Shown in pieces: positions 27,201 through 32,814 of a stretch of 64,000 nucleotides of DNA. Source of the DNA: Liolophura sinensis (Eukaryota; Mollusca; Polyplacophora; Chitonida; Chitonidae); the NCBI RefSeq assembly GCF_032854445.1, contig NC_088307.1, positions 27,320,547 through 27,384,546 on the forward strand. The letters run 5' to 3'. The notes beneath the pieces are model-generated. The model was not told where the DNA came from and did not search any database. It saw only the letters and a list, made by a program, of their open reading frames with translations. Positions within the stretch are counted from its first letter, which is position 1. The number at the start of each line of letters is the position of its first letter. Position numbers and translations under genes: made by a program.

Positions 27201-29273
27201 AAATATTAATTACGCCGAATACGGCGTGAAAAGCCTATTCGTCAGTTATTTAATTCATCAGAGTTTGTCTTTTAAATGTGAAATATATTATGCTAAAGAC
27301 ACTCAGCAATATTTGATTTTCATGGCAGCGGGCAAATTTATTTATGTACAAATTGCGTATACCTCCTACTACAAGAAGAACATAAGATTTTCATATAAGT
27401 TCAGAGGTTCGAAGAGCTACACCAGATTGCCTCCTTTACTCAAAAGTACACTCTCATTAACGGATTTGGTGTCGTCCCATTCAAAGTGCTGAAGTTACAA
27501 TATATAGCAATTTGATTGACTTTATATCTTGAATTACATTGATTCTGTTCCTGCGTTAACAGTATGCTATATAATAAATAAAAAGTTTTCACTACATAGG
27601 GTAAATTGTATTTTTTCACACCGGTGAATTAAATGGATGAATGAATGAATAAAAAGCAGACAGAGCTCTGACGGAGTGCCCACGCACTCATCACCTACCT
27701 ACAAAATCCTGACGGCTAAGACTACGATTACTTAATTGCCTAATCACAGATTTGCTTTCTGACTTTGACTGAGCAAAATGACACTATAAATCTGATCATT
27801 CTTCTACAGCAACACAACCTGAACAGTGGCCTGATCACGAACATTAGCGCTGTGCTGAACGTTCAGAAGTCACGTCCAGGCTACGAGCTGGCCGTGGAGG
27901 CCAATAGTGCCATAGACAGCCTCTCCGCCGATCTGACTGCGGCTGCCGATGTGGCTGAGCTACAAGGTACGACTTATCCTGTCACACATCGTCTGTGTAC
28001 AAAACCGTTTGGGGCTGGTCCACGGATTAGTCCAAGGGCGTGATTGAACCCACGCCTTACTCTGATCCCGATCCTATAGTCAATGAGCCATATCCTTCCC
28101 CCCACAGACGTTTATTTATTTGTTTATTTATTTATTTATTTGATTGTTGCTTAACGCCATGCTCAAGATATTTTCACTTACACTCAAAAAAAATTTTAAT
28201 CTTTTAATTTTAACAGAAAGTCTGTTGTCTGAGTGATGCTGAGTGTATTCTGTTATTATAACACAATATATTATGTCATATTCATCATAATATTCTGTAA
28301 GATTAAAAGACAAAATGTGTGTTATATTTAGCAGAACAATCTGCTGCAACAACAGAATACATTCTAGCATCACTCAGACAAAGATCTTCTGTTAAAATCA
28401 ACAGATTAATTTTTTGAGTGTATACGATGTCGGTCAGTTTTATGGCGGAGAAAACCGGAAGGGCAACCAACGACCTTAGGCAAGGTACTGATAAACTTTC
28501 TCACAGGTGGCGTACAAGATATTCACACAATACTAGTGGAAGACAAGTGGTCTTTAAAGAACGGCCACACAAGTGTCGTCGACCGCCTTTTGCCACCAGT
28601 ATCCCTCAGTCAGTAAGGGTGAGGGAGTCTACAAATTTTCAGCCCAAGGGCATGTGCATGAGCCCAAGCCTCTAGCCCCAGCGTCTGAAAGAAAAGGATT
28701 TCTAATCACTAGGCCACGTCCCACTTCCTACTGGCGTTTTACTCCGTACTCGTAAGGATATTTGGCAAATCACCGAACAGATCACCTTGTGTTAAGCTTC
28801 ATTCACCCAGCAACAAGTTCTGGATTCGAACACGCGATCTCATTGGTCAGGGGCAATAGGTCTAAACTGACGCAATCTTGACCGCCTTTAATTTGTCAAA
28901 GATGACGACCAGTTTAAGATATAATGCTAATTATTATTGAAAATATTTTAATATTCATGTATATCTTGGTACAATAAAATCTCTATAATTTTGAATAAGA
29001 AATGATTAATATAAATGTCTTTTTACATTTTGAAAGTGTCTGAAATTTGTGTATAATATGAACCATGCTCTAATTATTGAAATAATCATGATTCATGTAT
29101 GAAAAATATGTTAATTTATTTTTCTTTTAGATATCATCAACACTCTGACTAACCAGCAATCTACCATAACCGGCCTTCAGGACGACATTTCACGGATGGA
29201 ATCAGAAATGGAAAATATGATAACCAATCTAGAGGGATACGATCCTGACAATACCATATGTCACCAGAACTGA
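2431..29273 (+). CDS. Divergent laminin gamma-like chain, 5'-partial, 20 visible exons
   Basis: Secreted basement-membrane chain, expected to join alpha and beta chains through its coiled coil. Coding exons: 2431-2573, 3165-3396, 3854-4106, 5716-5838, 6403-6519, 7857-8070, 9146-9315, 11513-11675, 13772-13959, 15120-15216, 15801-15941, 18402-18434, 19699-19821, 20395-20528, 21413-22048, 23255-23535, 24628-24769, 26251-26427, 27810-27966, 29131-29273. Phases join without a break into 1221 codons plus TGA. Visible order: LE end (1-75), L4 (about 75-275), LE modules (275-624), coiled coil (632-1221). An L4 domain with no LG domains excludes a canonical alpha or beta chain, and no cysteine-rich beta-knob interrupts the coil, so gamma-type is the best call. 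The LN domain and first LE modules must lie left of the window. The gene is convergent with a second gamma gene on the minus strand. Chain class is inference; laminin identity is firm. Confidence 0.85.
2655..2876 (+). mobile_element. tRNA-headed SINE, diverged
   Basis: It starts with a tRNA-like A-box (CCGAGTGGTTAGAGCGCTAG) and ends with AACCATAAAGCTAGCCGCC, GTGAAATATTCTTGA and an AAATAAATAAATAAATG tail, the same tail as the main SINE family in this window. The middle is unlike the other copies, so it may be a subfamily with a different body. Confidence 0.65.
3165..3396 (+). CDS. Plus laminin exon 2: end of LE, start of L4
   Basis: Acceptor TTTTCTCACAG, donor GTAAGT at 3397. It reads [18 protein letters not shown], closing the LE module before L4, then enters the L4 domain ([18 protein letters not shown]). 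L4 inserted after CxCxxHS is the usual laminin gamma/alpha arrangement. The next intron (3397-3853) has only a C-rich/A-rich tract at 3688-3716. Confidence 0.85.
3854..4106 (+). CDS. Plus laminin exon 3: L4 core
   Basis: Contains [17 protein letters not shown], the diagnostic L4 stretch, equivalent to FRAPPRYLGDQRFSYN in the minus-strand paralogue, followed by [16 protein letters not shown] (paralogue: DVVLEGNGQTLSIPIF). Acceptor TTCTTCACACAG, donor GTAAGT at 4107. In the next intron (4107-5715), 5368-5595 is a short 62-bp repeat and 5606-5673 is tRNA-like; the rest is unremarkable. Confidence 0.9.
5368..5595. repeat. 62-bp degenerate tandem repeat, about 4 copies
   Basis: Four diverged units share TTTGTCCCTCACTAGATCTG and a TATAACCAATCTCAC half. 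They cause a 70-aa open frame on the minus strand that I do not regard as a gene. Confidence 0.75.
5606..5673 (-). other. tRNA-like sequence (SINE head or tRNA pseudogene)
   Basis: Read on the minus strand it has an A-box-like GATGGCGTAGTGGG and a B-box-like GGGGTTCAACCCC, spaced as in a tRNA. The acceptor arms do not pair cleanly and no convincing anticodon arm is seen, so a functional tRNA is unlikely. It has no SINE body attached. Confidence 0.4.
5716..5838 (+). CDS. Plus laminin exon 4: L4 C-terminal part
   Basis: Reads [17 protein letters not shown] and ends [13 protein letters not shown], matching the NLTDLKIRGTY stretch of the minus-strand L4. Acceptor TTTGTTTCAG, donor GTAAGT at 5839, phase 0 at both ends, 41 codons. 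The next intron (5839-6402) has no recognised feature. Confidence 0.85.
6403..6519 (+). CDS. Plus laminin exon 5: L4 end and split LE
   Basis: Ends with [11 protein letters not shown], equivalent to [15 protein letters not shown] in the minus gene, where the LE module interrupted by L4 resumes. Acceptor CGCTGTTTCAG, donor GTAAGTG at 6520. The donor is the first unit of the 49-bp array that fills the next intron. Confidence 0.88.
6515..7660. repeat. 49-bp minisatellite that starts on the exon 5 splice donor
   Basis: Units contain TGTAAGTTGACTCCTCAAGC and CTAAAACCTTGGACTGTAGA. The core (about 6780-7260) is nearly identical with exact 49-bp spacing; both flanks are diverged. The first unit begins at the real exon 5 donor: GTAAGT occurs at 6520 and next at 6569, exactly 49 bp later. 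Each core unit therefore carries a donor-like GTAAGTTG. Confidence 0.9.
7857..8070 (+). CDS. Plus laminin exon 6: LE modules after L4
   Basis: Reads [15 protein letters not shown], finishing the split LE module, then a whole LE module from [16 protein letters not shown] to [12 protein letters not shown]. This aligns with the [10 protein letters not shown] module of the minus gene. Acceptor GGTCCGCAG, donor GTAAGT at 8071. An internal GGTAAATG at 7919 is not used, because the frame continues through it. Confidence 0.9.
8144..8520. repeat. Tandem duplication of about 200 bp
   Basis: Two diverged copies (about 8144-8310 and 8349-8520) share ATATTAGCAC(T/C)TGTTTACAAGCG, TGTGAATATATTTTAAAAGG and a CATATTT..TTATCTTAA end. 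Both are intronic (intron 8071-9145). The rest of the intron has no recognised feature. Confidence 0.6.
9146..9315 (+). CDS. Plus laminin exon 7: LE module
   Basis: One LE module, [10 protein letters not shown] through [20 protein letters not shown] to [14 protein letters not shown]. It aligns with the CPCPGGGPC module (gamma III3 equivalent) of the minus gene. Acceptor TTTTTTTGCAG, donor GTGAGT at 9316. The next intron (9316-11512) is filled by the 47-bp array and two SINE pieces. Confidence 0.88.
9900..11100. repeat. 47-bp degenerate minisatellite, split by a SINE
   Basis: About 20 diverged units around CACGGCCGATTGAGAGAAGG and TGTATTTGTAATCTAGG(C/T)G. A SINE interrupts the array at 10608-10825 and the array resumes afterwards. 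A small unrelated repeat (GTGTATGGGTGAGGAAACGC-like) lies just before it at 9700-9790. Confidence 0.85.
10608..10825 (-). mobile_element. tRNA-headed SINE, 5'-truncated
   Basis: Minus-oriented copy: TTTATTTATT tail complement, TTGATTGGTGTTTTACACCG, GCCAGCATTATGGTGGGAGG, ACCATCCGCAGGTTCC, then B-box complement TTGAACTCACAGTG, where it stops before the A-box. ACGATTG flanks it at 10601-10607 and 10826-10832, a possible 7-bp target duplication, although that word is also part of the surrounding array. Confidence 0.9.
11385..11475 (+). mobile_element. SINE 3' fragment
   Basis: Only the end of the element remains: GAATGAAATATTCTTGAGCA, then a degraded TTTATGCC and an AAATAAATAAG tail. Confidence 0.5.
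11513..11675 (+). CDS. Plus laminin exon 8: LE module without the nidogen loop
   Basis: Reads [20 protein letters not shown], then [20 protein letters not shown]. By order it is the gamma III4 module, where gamma-1 chains carry DPNAV for nidogen binding. That loop is missing here: the first two cysteines are followed by NGRADTC instead. Acceptor TTTCACTTTCAG, donor GTAAGT at 11676. Confidence 0.88.
12311..12577 (-). mobile_element. tRNA-headed SINE, near full length
   Basis: Minus-oriented. It runs from the tail complement (TTTGTTTATTTGATTGG) through GAAACCGGACAGTGCCCGG to the tRNA-like head, whose complement includes CTAACCACCTCGGCCACGG (A-box) and TTGAACTCACAG (B-box). It lies in intron 11676-13771. 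Confidence 0.9.
12607..12680. repeat. Outlying unit of the 47-bp repeat
   Basis: GTAAATCTAGGCGTCAAAGT followed by CGGCCGATTGACAGAGAG and TTGTATTTGTATTC is one and a half units of the 9900-11100 array, in the next intron beside a SINE. Confidence 0.7.
12709..12800. repeat. 22-bp tandem repeat
   Basis: About four copies of AGCTAGAGTGTAACTAGAGT plus GT, nearly identical. Confidence 0.9.
12930..13150. repeat. Repeat of about 58 bp, 3-4 copies
   Basis: Units share GGTCTATTG(C/T)T, AGGATATA(A/C)CA(C/T)CCAC and CATAAGGCTTGTCTTCCGAG. The remaining intron up to 13771 has no recognised feature. Confidence 0.75.
13772..13959 (+). CDS. Plus laminin exon 9: LE modules
   Basis: A whole LE module, [19 protein letters not shown] to [16 protein letters not shown], then the start of the next ([15 protein letters not shown]). 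It aligns with CNCNPRGTL in the minus gene. Acceptor TTGTTTCAG at 13771, donor GTAAGT at 13960. Confidence 0.88.
14620..14783 (-). mobile_element. SINE, truncated
   Basis: TTATTTGATTAGTGTTTTAC, CCAGCATTAAGGTGGGAGG and AACCCACGACAATCCGTAGG mark the family. It ends before the tRNA-like head. The remainder of intron 13960-15119 has an A-rich tract (14408-14445) and nothing else recognised. Confidence 0.8.
15120..15216 (+). CDS. Plus laminin exon 10: LE module
   Basis: Reads [19 protein letters not shown] and [13 protein letters not shown], completing the CDCHPQG module begun in exon 9. Acceptor CTGTTTTCAG, donor GTATGT at 15217. Confidence 0.87.
15241..15286. repeat. (TA)n microsatellite
   Basis: About 22 uninterrupted TA dinucleotides close to the exon 10 donor. 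Confidence 0.97.
15618..15690 (+). mobile_element. SINE 3' fragment
   Basis: CCTCCCACCATAATGCTGGC, CGTCGTATAAGCGAAATATT and a degraded tail. Only the last third of the element is present. Confidence 0.75.
15801..15941 (+). CDS. Plus laminin exon 11: last LE module
   Basis: Reads [39 protein letters not shown] and DRCSKSSK. It aligns with ECACDPEGSF, the last LE of the minus gene. NIT and NVT are potential N-glycosylation sites. Acceptor TATGTTGTAG, donor GTAAGT at 15942. Confidence 0.87.
16170..16250 (-). other. tRNA-like sequence (probable SINE head)
   Basis: GGGATTCGAACTCACGAACA is a B-box complement and CCACTGAACTATCCGGTAAG resembles an A-box complement. The spacing is stretched by an A-run. 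No other SINE body is recognised. Low certainty. Confidence 0.3.
16901..17147 (+). mobile_element. Full-length tRNA-headed SINE with 10-bp target duplication
   Basis: Head GGGACCTCCGCGGCTCAGTT (A-box) with B-box GAGTTCAAGTCC, then the shared body (GTTTCCTCCCACCATAATGC) and AATCACCAATCAAATAGATA tail. ATAATGTTAA occurs directly before (16891-16900) and after (17148-17157). This copy defines the element's ends. Confidence 0.95.
17404..17825. mobile_element. Inverted-repeat (foldback/MITE-like) element
   Basis: The arms 17404-17457 and 17772-17825 are imperfect reverse complements (CAAATGTGTCGGATTGACG against CGTCAATCCGCCACATTTG; CCGCTGTTCACAGGCGC against GCGCATGTGAACAGCGG). The 310-bp centre codes for nothing. 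No target duplication was identified, so the true outer ends are uncertain. Confidence 0.55.
18402..18434 (+). CDS. Plus laminin exon 12: 33-bp microexon
   Basis: Encodes [10 protein letters not shown] between the last LE module and the coil. Acceptor GCATTGTTTCAG, donor GTAAGT at 18435. Phases (1 in, 1 out) fit exons 11 and 13. Skipping it would also keep the frame, so it could be a cassette exon. Confidence 0.75.
19024..19440. repeat. Short repeats and a 150-180-bp duplication in intron 12
   Basis: GTGACATCGGTGGCAGGTGA repeats three times at 19024-19066. Separately, 19151-19290 and 19320-19440 share ATGCTCAGTTG(T/C)AAA, CGACAGAGAG(T/C)ATAT and TGCGATG(G/A)C. The rest of intron 18435-19698 has no recognised feature. 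Confidence 0.6.
19699..19821 (+). CDS. Plus laminin exon 13: LE/coil junction and coil start
   Basis: Reads [19 protein letters not shown] then heptad-like helix ([19 protein letters not shown]). CEVCGDC stands where the minus chain has DCAPCYNLV; such paired cysteines usually link the three chains at the top of the coil. Acceptor TTTCTTGCAG, donor GTATGT at 19822. The exon's last bases seed a degenerate repeat in the next intron. Confidence 0.87.
19803..20310. repeat. Degenerate repeat including the exon 13 donor
   Basis: The border AATCTGGAGTAACTATGGTA / TGTGGATCAAACAG recurs in diverged form about ten times, for example AATCTGGAAGAACTATGGCA at 19907 and ATTCTGGAGTAGCTATATGG near 20258. 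Spacing is irregular, so this is an old array. Confidence 0.6.
20395..20528 (+). CDS. Plus laminin exon 14: coiled coil
   Basis: Reads [19 protein letters not shown] and [20 protein letters not shown], with heptad hydrophobics and no cysteine. Acceptor CTTTATTAG, donor GTAAGT at 20529. Confidence 0.85.
20635..20779. repeat. 9-bp microsatellite-like array
   Basis: About 16 copies of CTCACCACA/TTCACCACA. It is open in several frames (HSP and TLT repeats), which is a product of the 9-bp period and not evidence of a gene. Confidence 0.97.
21222..21302 (+). mobile_element. SINE 3' fragment
   Basis: CCTACCATAATGCTGTCGGC, GTGAAATATTCTTGAGTATG and CACCAATCAAGTAAATATAT. It lies in intron 20529-21412, which is otherwise featureless. 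Confidence 0.75.
21413..22048 (+). CDS. Plus laminin exon 15: large coiled-coil exon
   Basis: 212 codons, the largest exon here. It is cysteine-free and rich in Gln, Asn, Asp, Ala and Leu with heptad spacing ([34 protein letters not shown]). Acceptor GATTCTGCAG at 21412; the earlier TTTTTTCAG at 21392 would give an immediate TGA. Donor GTATGT at 22049. The minus paralogue covers the same stretch with several small exons. Confidence 0.92.
22181..22418. mobile_element. Tc1/mariner-type MITE, copy 1
   Basis: About 240 bp with long inverted arms: TTAATCTG..TTTTAGCAGAA and GAGTCTGAGTGATGCT on the left; CAGCACACTTGCTGTTAAAA and CGGATTTATTTTTGAGTG on the right. It is bordered by TA and is a relative of the better-preserved copy at 28181-28420. 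It is non-coding. Confidence 0.8.
23255..23535 (+). CDS. Plus laminin exon 16: coiled coil
   Basis: Reads [20 protein letters not shown] to [20 protein letters not shown], a continuous helix without cysteine. Acceptor TTACCTCCCGCAG, donor GTAAGT at 23536. The open frame upstream to 23132 is intron read-through. Intron 22049-23254 otherwise holds only the MITE. Confidence 0.88.
24055..24150 (-). mobile_element. SINE fragment
   Basis: TTTATTTGATTGATGTTTAA, CTCAAGAAAATTTCACTCAT and a shortened GGAAGCACACGACCATCAGC remain. It is internally deleted. Confidence 0.65.
24214..24257. repeat. Solitary unit of the 38-bp minisatellite
   Basis: GGTGTCAGTATAATGTGACT then GCGTGGGGTATCATGTCTGG is one unit of the array at 1-2290, standing alone about 22 kb away. 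Confidence 0.75.
24628..24769 (+). CDS. Plus laminin exon 17: coiled coil, GC donor
   Basis: Reads [20 protein letters not shown] to MENNIQ-like [12 protein letters not shown]. Acceptor is TTTTTTTTTTCAG. No GT fits the reading frame at the 3' end. CCAG|GCAAGAAAC at 24769/24770 is a good GC-AG donor that joins in phase 0 to VNTKAANAH of exon 18. Reading past it reaches TAA within eight codons. Confidence 0.8.
25181..25347 (-). mobile_element. SINE, well preserved body
   Basis: TTGATTGGTGTTTTACGCCG, AAGCATTATGGTGGGTGGAA, CCACGACCATCCGCAGGTTG and GAGGAAGCCAGCATGAG. It stops before the tRNA-like head. It lies in intron 24770-26250, where 25790-25910 also has a weak threefold repeat around ATTGCGGATCAGTCGTG. 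Confidence 0.9.
26251..26427 (+). CDS. Plus laminin exon 18: coiled coil
   Basis: 59 codons, [20 protein letters not shown] to [11 protein letters not shown]. It has the one internal coil cysteine of this chain (VTSCLST). Acceptor GTACCTAAAG, donor GTAACG at 26428. Intron 26428-27809 has a SINE-head-like patch (26630-26700) and a SINE scrap (27186-27235). Confidence 0.85.
26630..26700 (-). other. tRNA-like/SINE-head-like patch
   Basis: CTGGATTTGAACCTGCCATC resembles a B-box complement followed by a degraded A-box region. No recognisable body is attached. Low certainty. Confidence 0.3.
27810..27966 (+). CDS. Plus laminin exon 19: coiled coil
   Basis: Reads [20 protein letters not shown] to [12 protein letters not shown]. 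Acceptor TTCTTCTACAG, donor GTACGA at 27967. The last base G joins exon 20 to give Asp. Confidence 0.85.
28104..28513 (-). mobile_element. SINE interrupted by a MITE
   Basis: The left part (28104-28180) has the tail complement and TTGATTGTTGCTTAACGCCA..TTTCACTTA. The right part resumes after the MITE at 28421 with TACGATGTCGGTCAGTTTTA and GAGAAAACCGGAAGGGCAAC. Joining the two restores the normal SINE order, so the MITE landed in an existing SINE. A further scrap of the family (GGCGTTTTACTCCGTACTCG) is at 28733-28752. Confidence 0.85.
28181..28420. mobile_element. Tc1/mariner-type MITE, copy 2, TA target
   Basis: 240 bp with inverted ends of about 58 bp: left CACTCAAAAAAAATTTTAAT, right reading GATTAATTTTTTGAGTG. 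Inner arms share TCTGAGTGATGCT. It is flanked by TA on both sides (28179-28180, 28421-28422). It has no coding capacity and needs a transposase in trans. Confidence 0.9.
29131..29273 (+). CDS. Plus laminin exon 20: coil end and stop
   Basis: Reads [19 protein letters not shown] to [15 protein letters not shown] then TGA. A single cysteine near the C-terminus is what gamma and beta chains use to pair at the coil end. Only HQN follows it, much shorter than in the minus chain. Acceptor TTTTCTTTTAG at 29130. Intron 27967-29130 holds the SINE/MITE nest. Confidence 0.92.
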
Positions 29274-29361
29274 GCATGCGTGAAAGTCGCTAACCAGGAG
29301 CAGTATCTGTCACTTTTGTAGCAACTGACGTGAAGAGCTGATTCATCGAAAACATATCAAC

Positions 29362-29640
29362 AACGTTGTCATTTGTGTAAACGTGTAATACTACAACGTT
29401 GTCATTTGTGTAAACGTACAATACTACAACGTTGTCATTTGTGTAAACGTACAATACTACAACGTTGTCATTTGTGTAAACGTGCAATACCACAACGTTG
29501 CTATTTATGTATACGTGTCAGACAACGTGTAAGTTGCTATTTGTGTACACGCATAACACAACAACACTGGTGTTTGTGCACACGTATAGCACAACATTGC
29601 TGTTAGTGCACACGTGTAACATAAAAACTTTGCTCTTTGT
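29362..29640. repeat. 33-bp minisatellite in the 3' UTR
   Basis: Four near-identical units of ACAACGTTGTCATTTGTGTA plus AACGTACAATACT, followed by about four decaying units (GTGCACACGCATAAC type). It causes open frames on both strands that are not genes. Confidence 0.9.
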
Positions 29641-30009
29641 GCACACGCATAACCCAGTTAAGTTCAAGTCTTTTTGATATTTAGGTTAGGTTTGTACATC
29701 CCGATTGTTAAGTAAACTAGATTAGATTACAAAAACATTCTGTAAAAAACAATCTTCGAAAATCACTTTCCCAGTTATAATGCATGATTAATGTCGCAAT
29801 ATCATTCGTCATTGTCAGAACATGTCCTGTGGAAAAGCAGTCTTCTTTTGAACATGTAGCGTTCATATTCAGATTAGTTATGTTGTTTTTTCTTGCTTGA
29901 ATTTGTAATCTCTAGGGAGTCTTCGTTTCATACATTGAACTTGTAAAGTCGATATCTCCGGAGATGGGTGAGAGAGAAAAGAAAGGTACATGTACGAAAC
30001 AAAGAGTTC

Positions 30010-30015
30010 AATAAA
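30010..30015 (+). terminator. Candidate polyadenylation signal AATAAA
   Basis: Canonical hexamer 737 bases after the stop codon, followed by a T-rich ATGATTTATTGCC stretch. Confidence 0.5.
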
Positions 30016-30035
30016 TGATTTATTGCCCTCGGCTA

Positions 30036-31547
30036 GACAAATAGCACCGTAGTGCTTATTATGTATGTTTCATGTAAATGGTGAAACGCCAGACTTTCAC
30101 TTTGAGAAGTTTGTTTGTTATATTTCTAGTAAATGCTATCTGTACATATCGCTTGTCCCGTTTCGTACATTCCTTAGGTGAAAGTAGCTTTTTTATCATT
30201 CACTGTTTAAAACTTCCGATTTTATGATCATATTGATGATCAGGAACACATATCTGCCTTTTTCACAGTTAGGCGTTATTTAATATTCAATCAATATATA
30301 TCTGTAATCTGCTATATGTCTGTTATCACTGTTACCGTAACAGTTTTTATTTCAACAATATTCGTAATCGAATATTTCTCTTATTTAGGTATGTAAAGCA
30401 ACTGGTAACATGCAATATTTAAGCGATAATTACTTTTGTTCAGGAGAGGGAGGATTGGCAATGACGTGAACCCGTCCAAATTGAGCAGTATGATTTAGTG
30501 CGAGTAACTGTCAACATATGTTAGGCAACGTGTAACATGATAAACCTCTGTGAGGGTCAAGTTTTTTTTTAGCACGAGCTATCAGATGTATATGTTTGGT
30601 GACTGGGGAGCCGAGCAGTGACTGAAATCTTGTTTTTAATTCACAATACTGGTATTCCAAATCTTACCTTTCTCTTATTCTTGCTGAAAACATTGACGAG
30701 AGTACACTGAAGCCAATACTTGTTAGTCATATGAGAAATCGTATTTAATTTGTGATATGAAGTAAACATAATTACTAATACCTTTGTAAAACATAACGGT
30801 GTTGATATTGACCTTTACAGCCGACAGTTAGGCTCTGTGATTGAATGTAGTTTGTGGATGATTACGGGTATATCAGAGGTGCAAATGGCATCAGTCAATG
30901 GGCTACTGCTGGGCATTTCATAAAGCTCGCGGAGCATTACCTGCAACTGGGTAATGTATGGTCATCCATTTGTAAGTCACGGCGGTAGGTGTAATTTTTA
31001 AAGTTTAAATGATAACAGGCAGGTCTTTGTCCAGATACATGTAGCATTATGTCGAAAACGAAACCGGAAGTCAAGAAAGGAACAGTTAAACGCAGTTTTT
31101 TAAATTGCGCATAGTTGAATAGATGATGTTTTGTTCATGGGTAAATCTGTCAACAAAATTCCTCGTGAGTTGTAAATTTTATATCTCGGCTTTGTGGATA
31201 TGTTAACACAAGCATCAAGACATCCGGCTGCCTACTAGCGACAAAAAGCAAAAAGAGAAAGAAAACGACTGTGCCTAAGTCCGTGACTTTGCGATGAAAG
31301 AGATGCAGTAAAGGTGCCATGTTACTAGAATCGTGCAGCCTGCTCAGCGTTGATGCGTATTTTTTGTAGTATAGACACTTTCACATGCTTAGTAGTTTCT
31401 TTGTTGAGTAAGAGTATTTACGTTTTGAAAACACCAGGAATAATCATTGCACTCATGCTACACGTGTAGGTTTTCATCTTTTCACATCTTTTGTAAAGAT
31501 TCATCCTGTCAACAGATTTTGTGCGCTTTTTTTAAAAACTTTTGCGT
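30036..31547. other. Intergenic, nothing recognised
   Basis: AT-rich sequence between the convergent genes. I see no long open frame, no repeat array and no RNA gene. Confidence 0.6.
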
Positions 31548-32110
31548 GCCATGAATGCTTCGTTTAAGTTGGTCGTGTATAGCAGTAAGAAGCAATACGC
31601 CTAACAGGCAGTACCTGTTCTTATATTGCCATGAATACTTCGTGAAATTCGATCGTGTAATGTAAGGACGTAAAAGGTTACCCAGGCAGTATCTGCACAT
31701 AAGGCCATGAATGCTTCGTGAAACTCGCTCGTGTATTGTAGGGGTGTATTACGCTAACCCGGTGCTACCTGTATGCAACGCCATGAATGCTTCGTGAAAC
31801 TCGATCGTGTAATGTAGGGACGTATTGCACCACCAAGGTAGCAGGTGCACGTAAAGCCATGAATGCTTCGTGAAACTCGATCATGTAATGTAGGGACATA
31901 TTGCACCACCAAGGTAGCAGGTGCACGTAAAGCCACGAATGCTTCGTGAAACTCGGTCGCGTATTGTAGAGACGTATTACACCGCCCAAAGTAGTGCTTG
32001 CACATCACGCCATGAAAGCTTTTGAAATTTGATCGTATGTTGCAGGAAATTGTCTTCGGTCGCCATGGCTGTGCGTGTACATAACCCCATTTTCACTTCG
32101 TAGGACTTTT
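31548..32110. repeat. 76-bp tandem repeat, about 7 copies
   Basis: Units contain GCCATGAATGCTTCGTGAAA, CTCGATCGTGTAATGTAGGG and ACCACCAAGGTAGCAGGTGC. The middle units are nearly identical; the outer ones are diverged. The 84- and 74-aa minus-strand open frames here are repeat read-through. Confidence 0.9.
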
Positions 32111-32814
32111 TCCTGTATTGAAGAAAACGCGTCACCAAGTACGTACTATAGTGTATGCACATAAAGATGCGTCGTCTTACACATAGAAAGGCCTAATTAT
32201 ACTTTGCCGGGTTAAATGCTTCCATAACACGTTTTATTCATATGTACATATATATGCAAGCTTCAAATGGCAGCAACTTATATTCTGTCGCTTATTTCGT
32301 TTTAGAGCATTATTTCTCTTGCCATAACTACAAGGTGAAGGGTCATAGGTTTTCTGACATAGCGTAAATGTCATTCTGTGTTTAATCGGTATTGGACAAG
32401 ACACTTTTAGCTTTCCGTTTTTAAAGTGTCTTAAAAACGGAATTCTTTACAGCATTAAAAAAATTCAGGAGTGTGGTTTTGTGTATGCCAGTTACCAGGC
32501 CTAGCGTTTCATTTGTAACTGAACAGCATCGTTATGATTGTCGCTCATTAGCAACGAGTTGAGCGGAAAATGTGTGTTTTTCTTTAATGACTTAATACGT
32601 GTTTATAACTTTTTGTCTTGTTTGCTGTCATTAGTAGGAAGGTATTTTTGTTTAAAGTTTTGTCAGAAAACATCACTTTTGGCATTGAGTGTCATTAATT
32701 TTGTTTACAAATCTATCTCAATAAACACGTTGTTATAACCTGACAACAACTTTGTATGTTTGCTTTTATCTAGAGTTTTTATCTGTGTTCATCTGACGAG
32801 CTTTGGTTTCGTAC

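Larger units (their letters stand above)
29274..30035 (+). other. Probable 3' UTR of the plus laminin gene
   Basis: It runs from the TGA to about 20 bases past AATAAA at 30010-30015, the first canonical polyadenylation signal. It contains a 33-bp repeat array. A second AATAAA is at 32720-32725, so a longer transcript is possible. The exact cleavage site is not visible. Confidence 0.5.

Noticed and set aside
2431-29273. Plus gene as a laminin alpha or beta chain
   Set aside because: Alpha is unlikely because the chain stops right after the coil without LG domains; beta is unlikely because it has an L4 domain and no cysteine-rich knob in the coil. The beta-like junction keeps some doubt.
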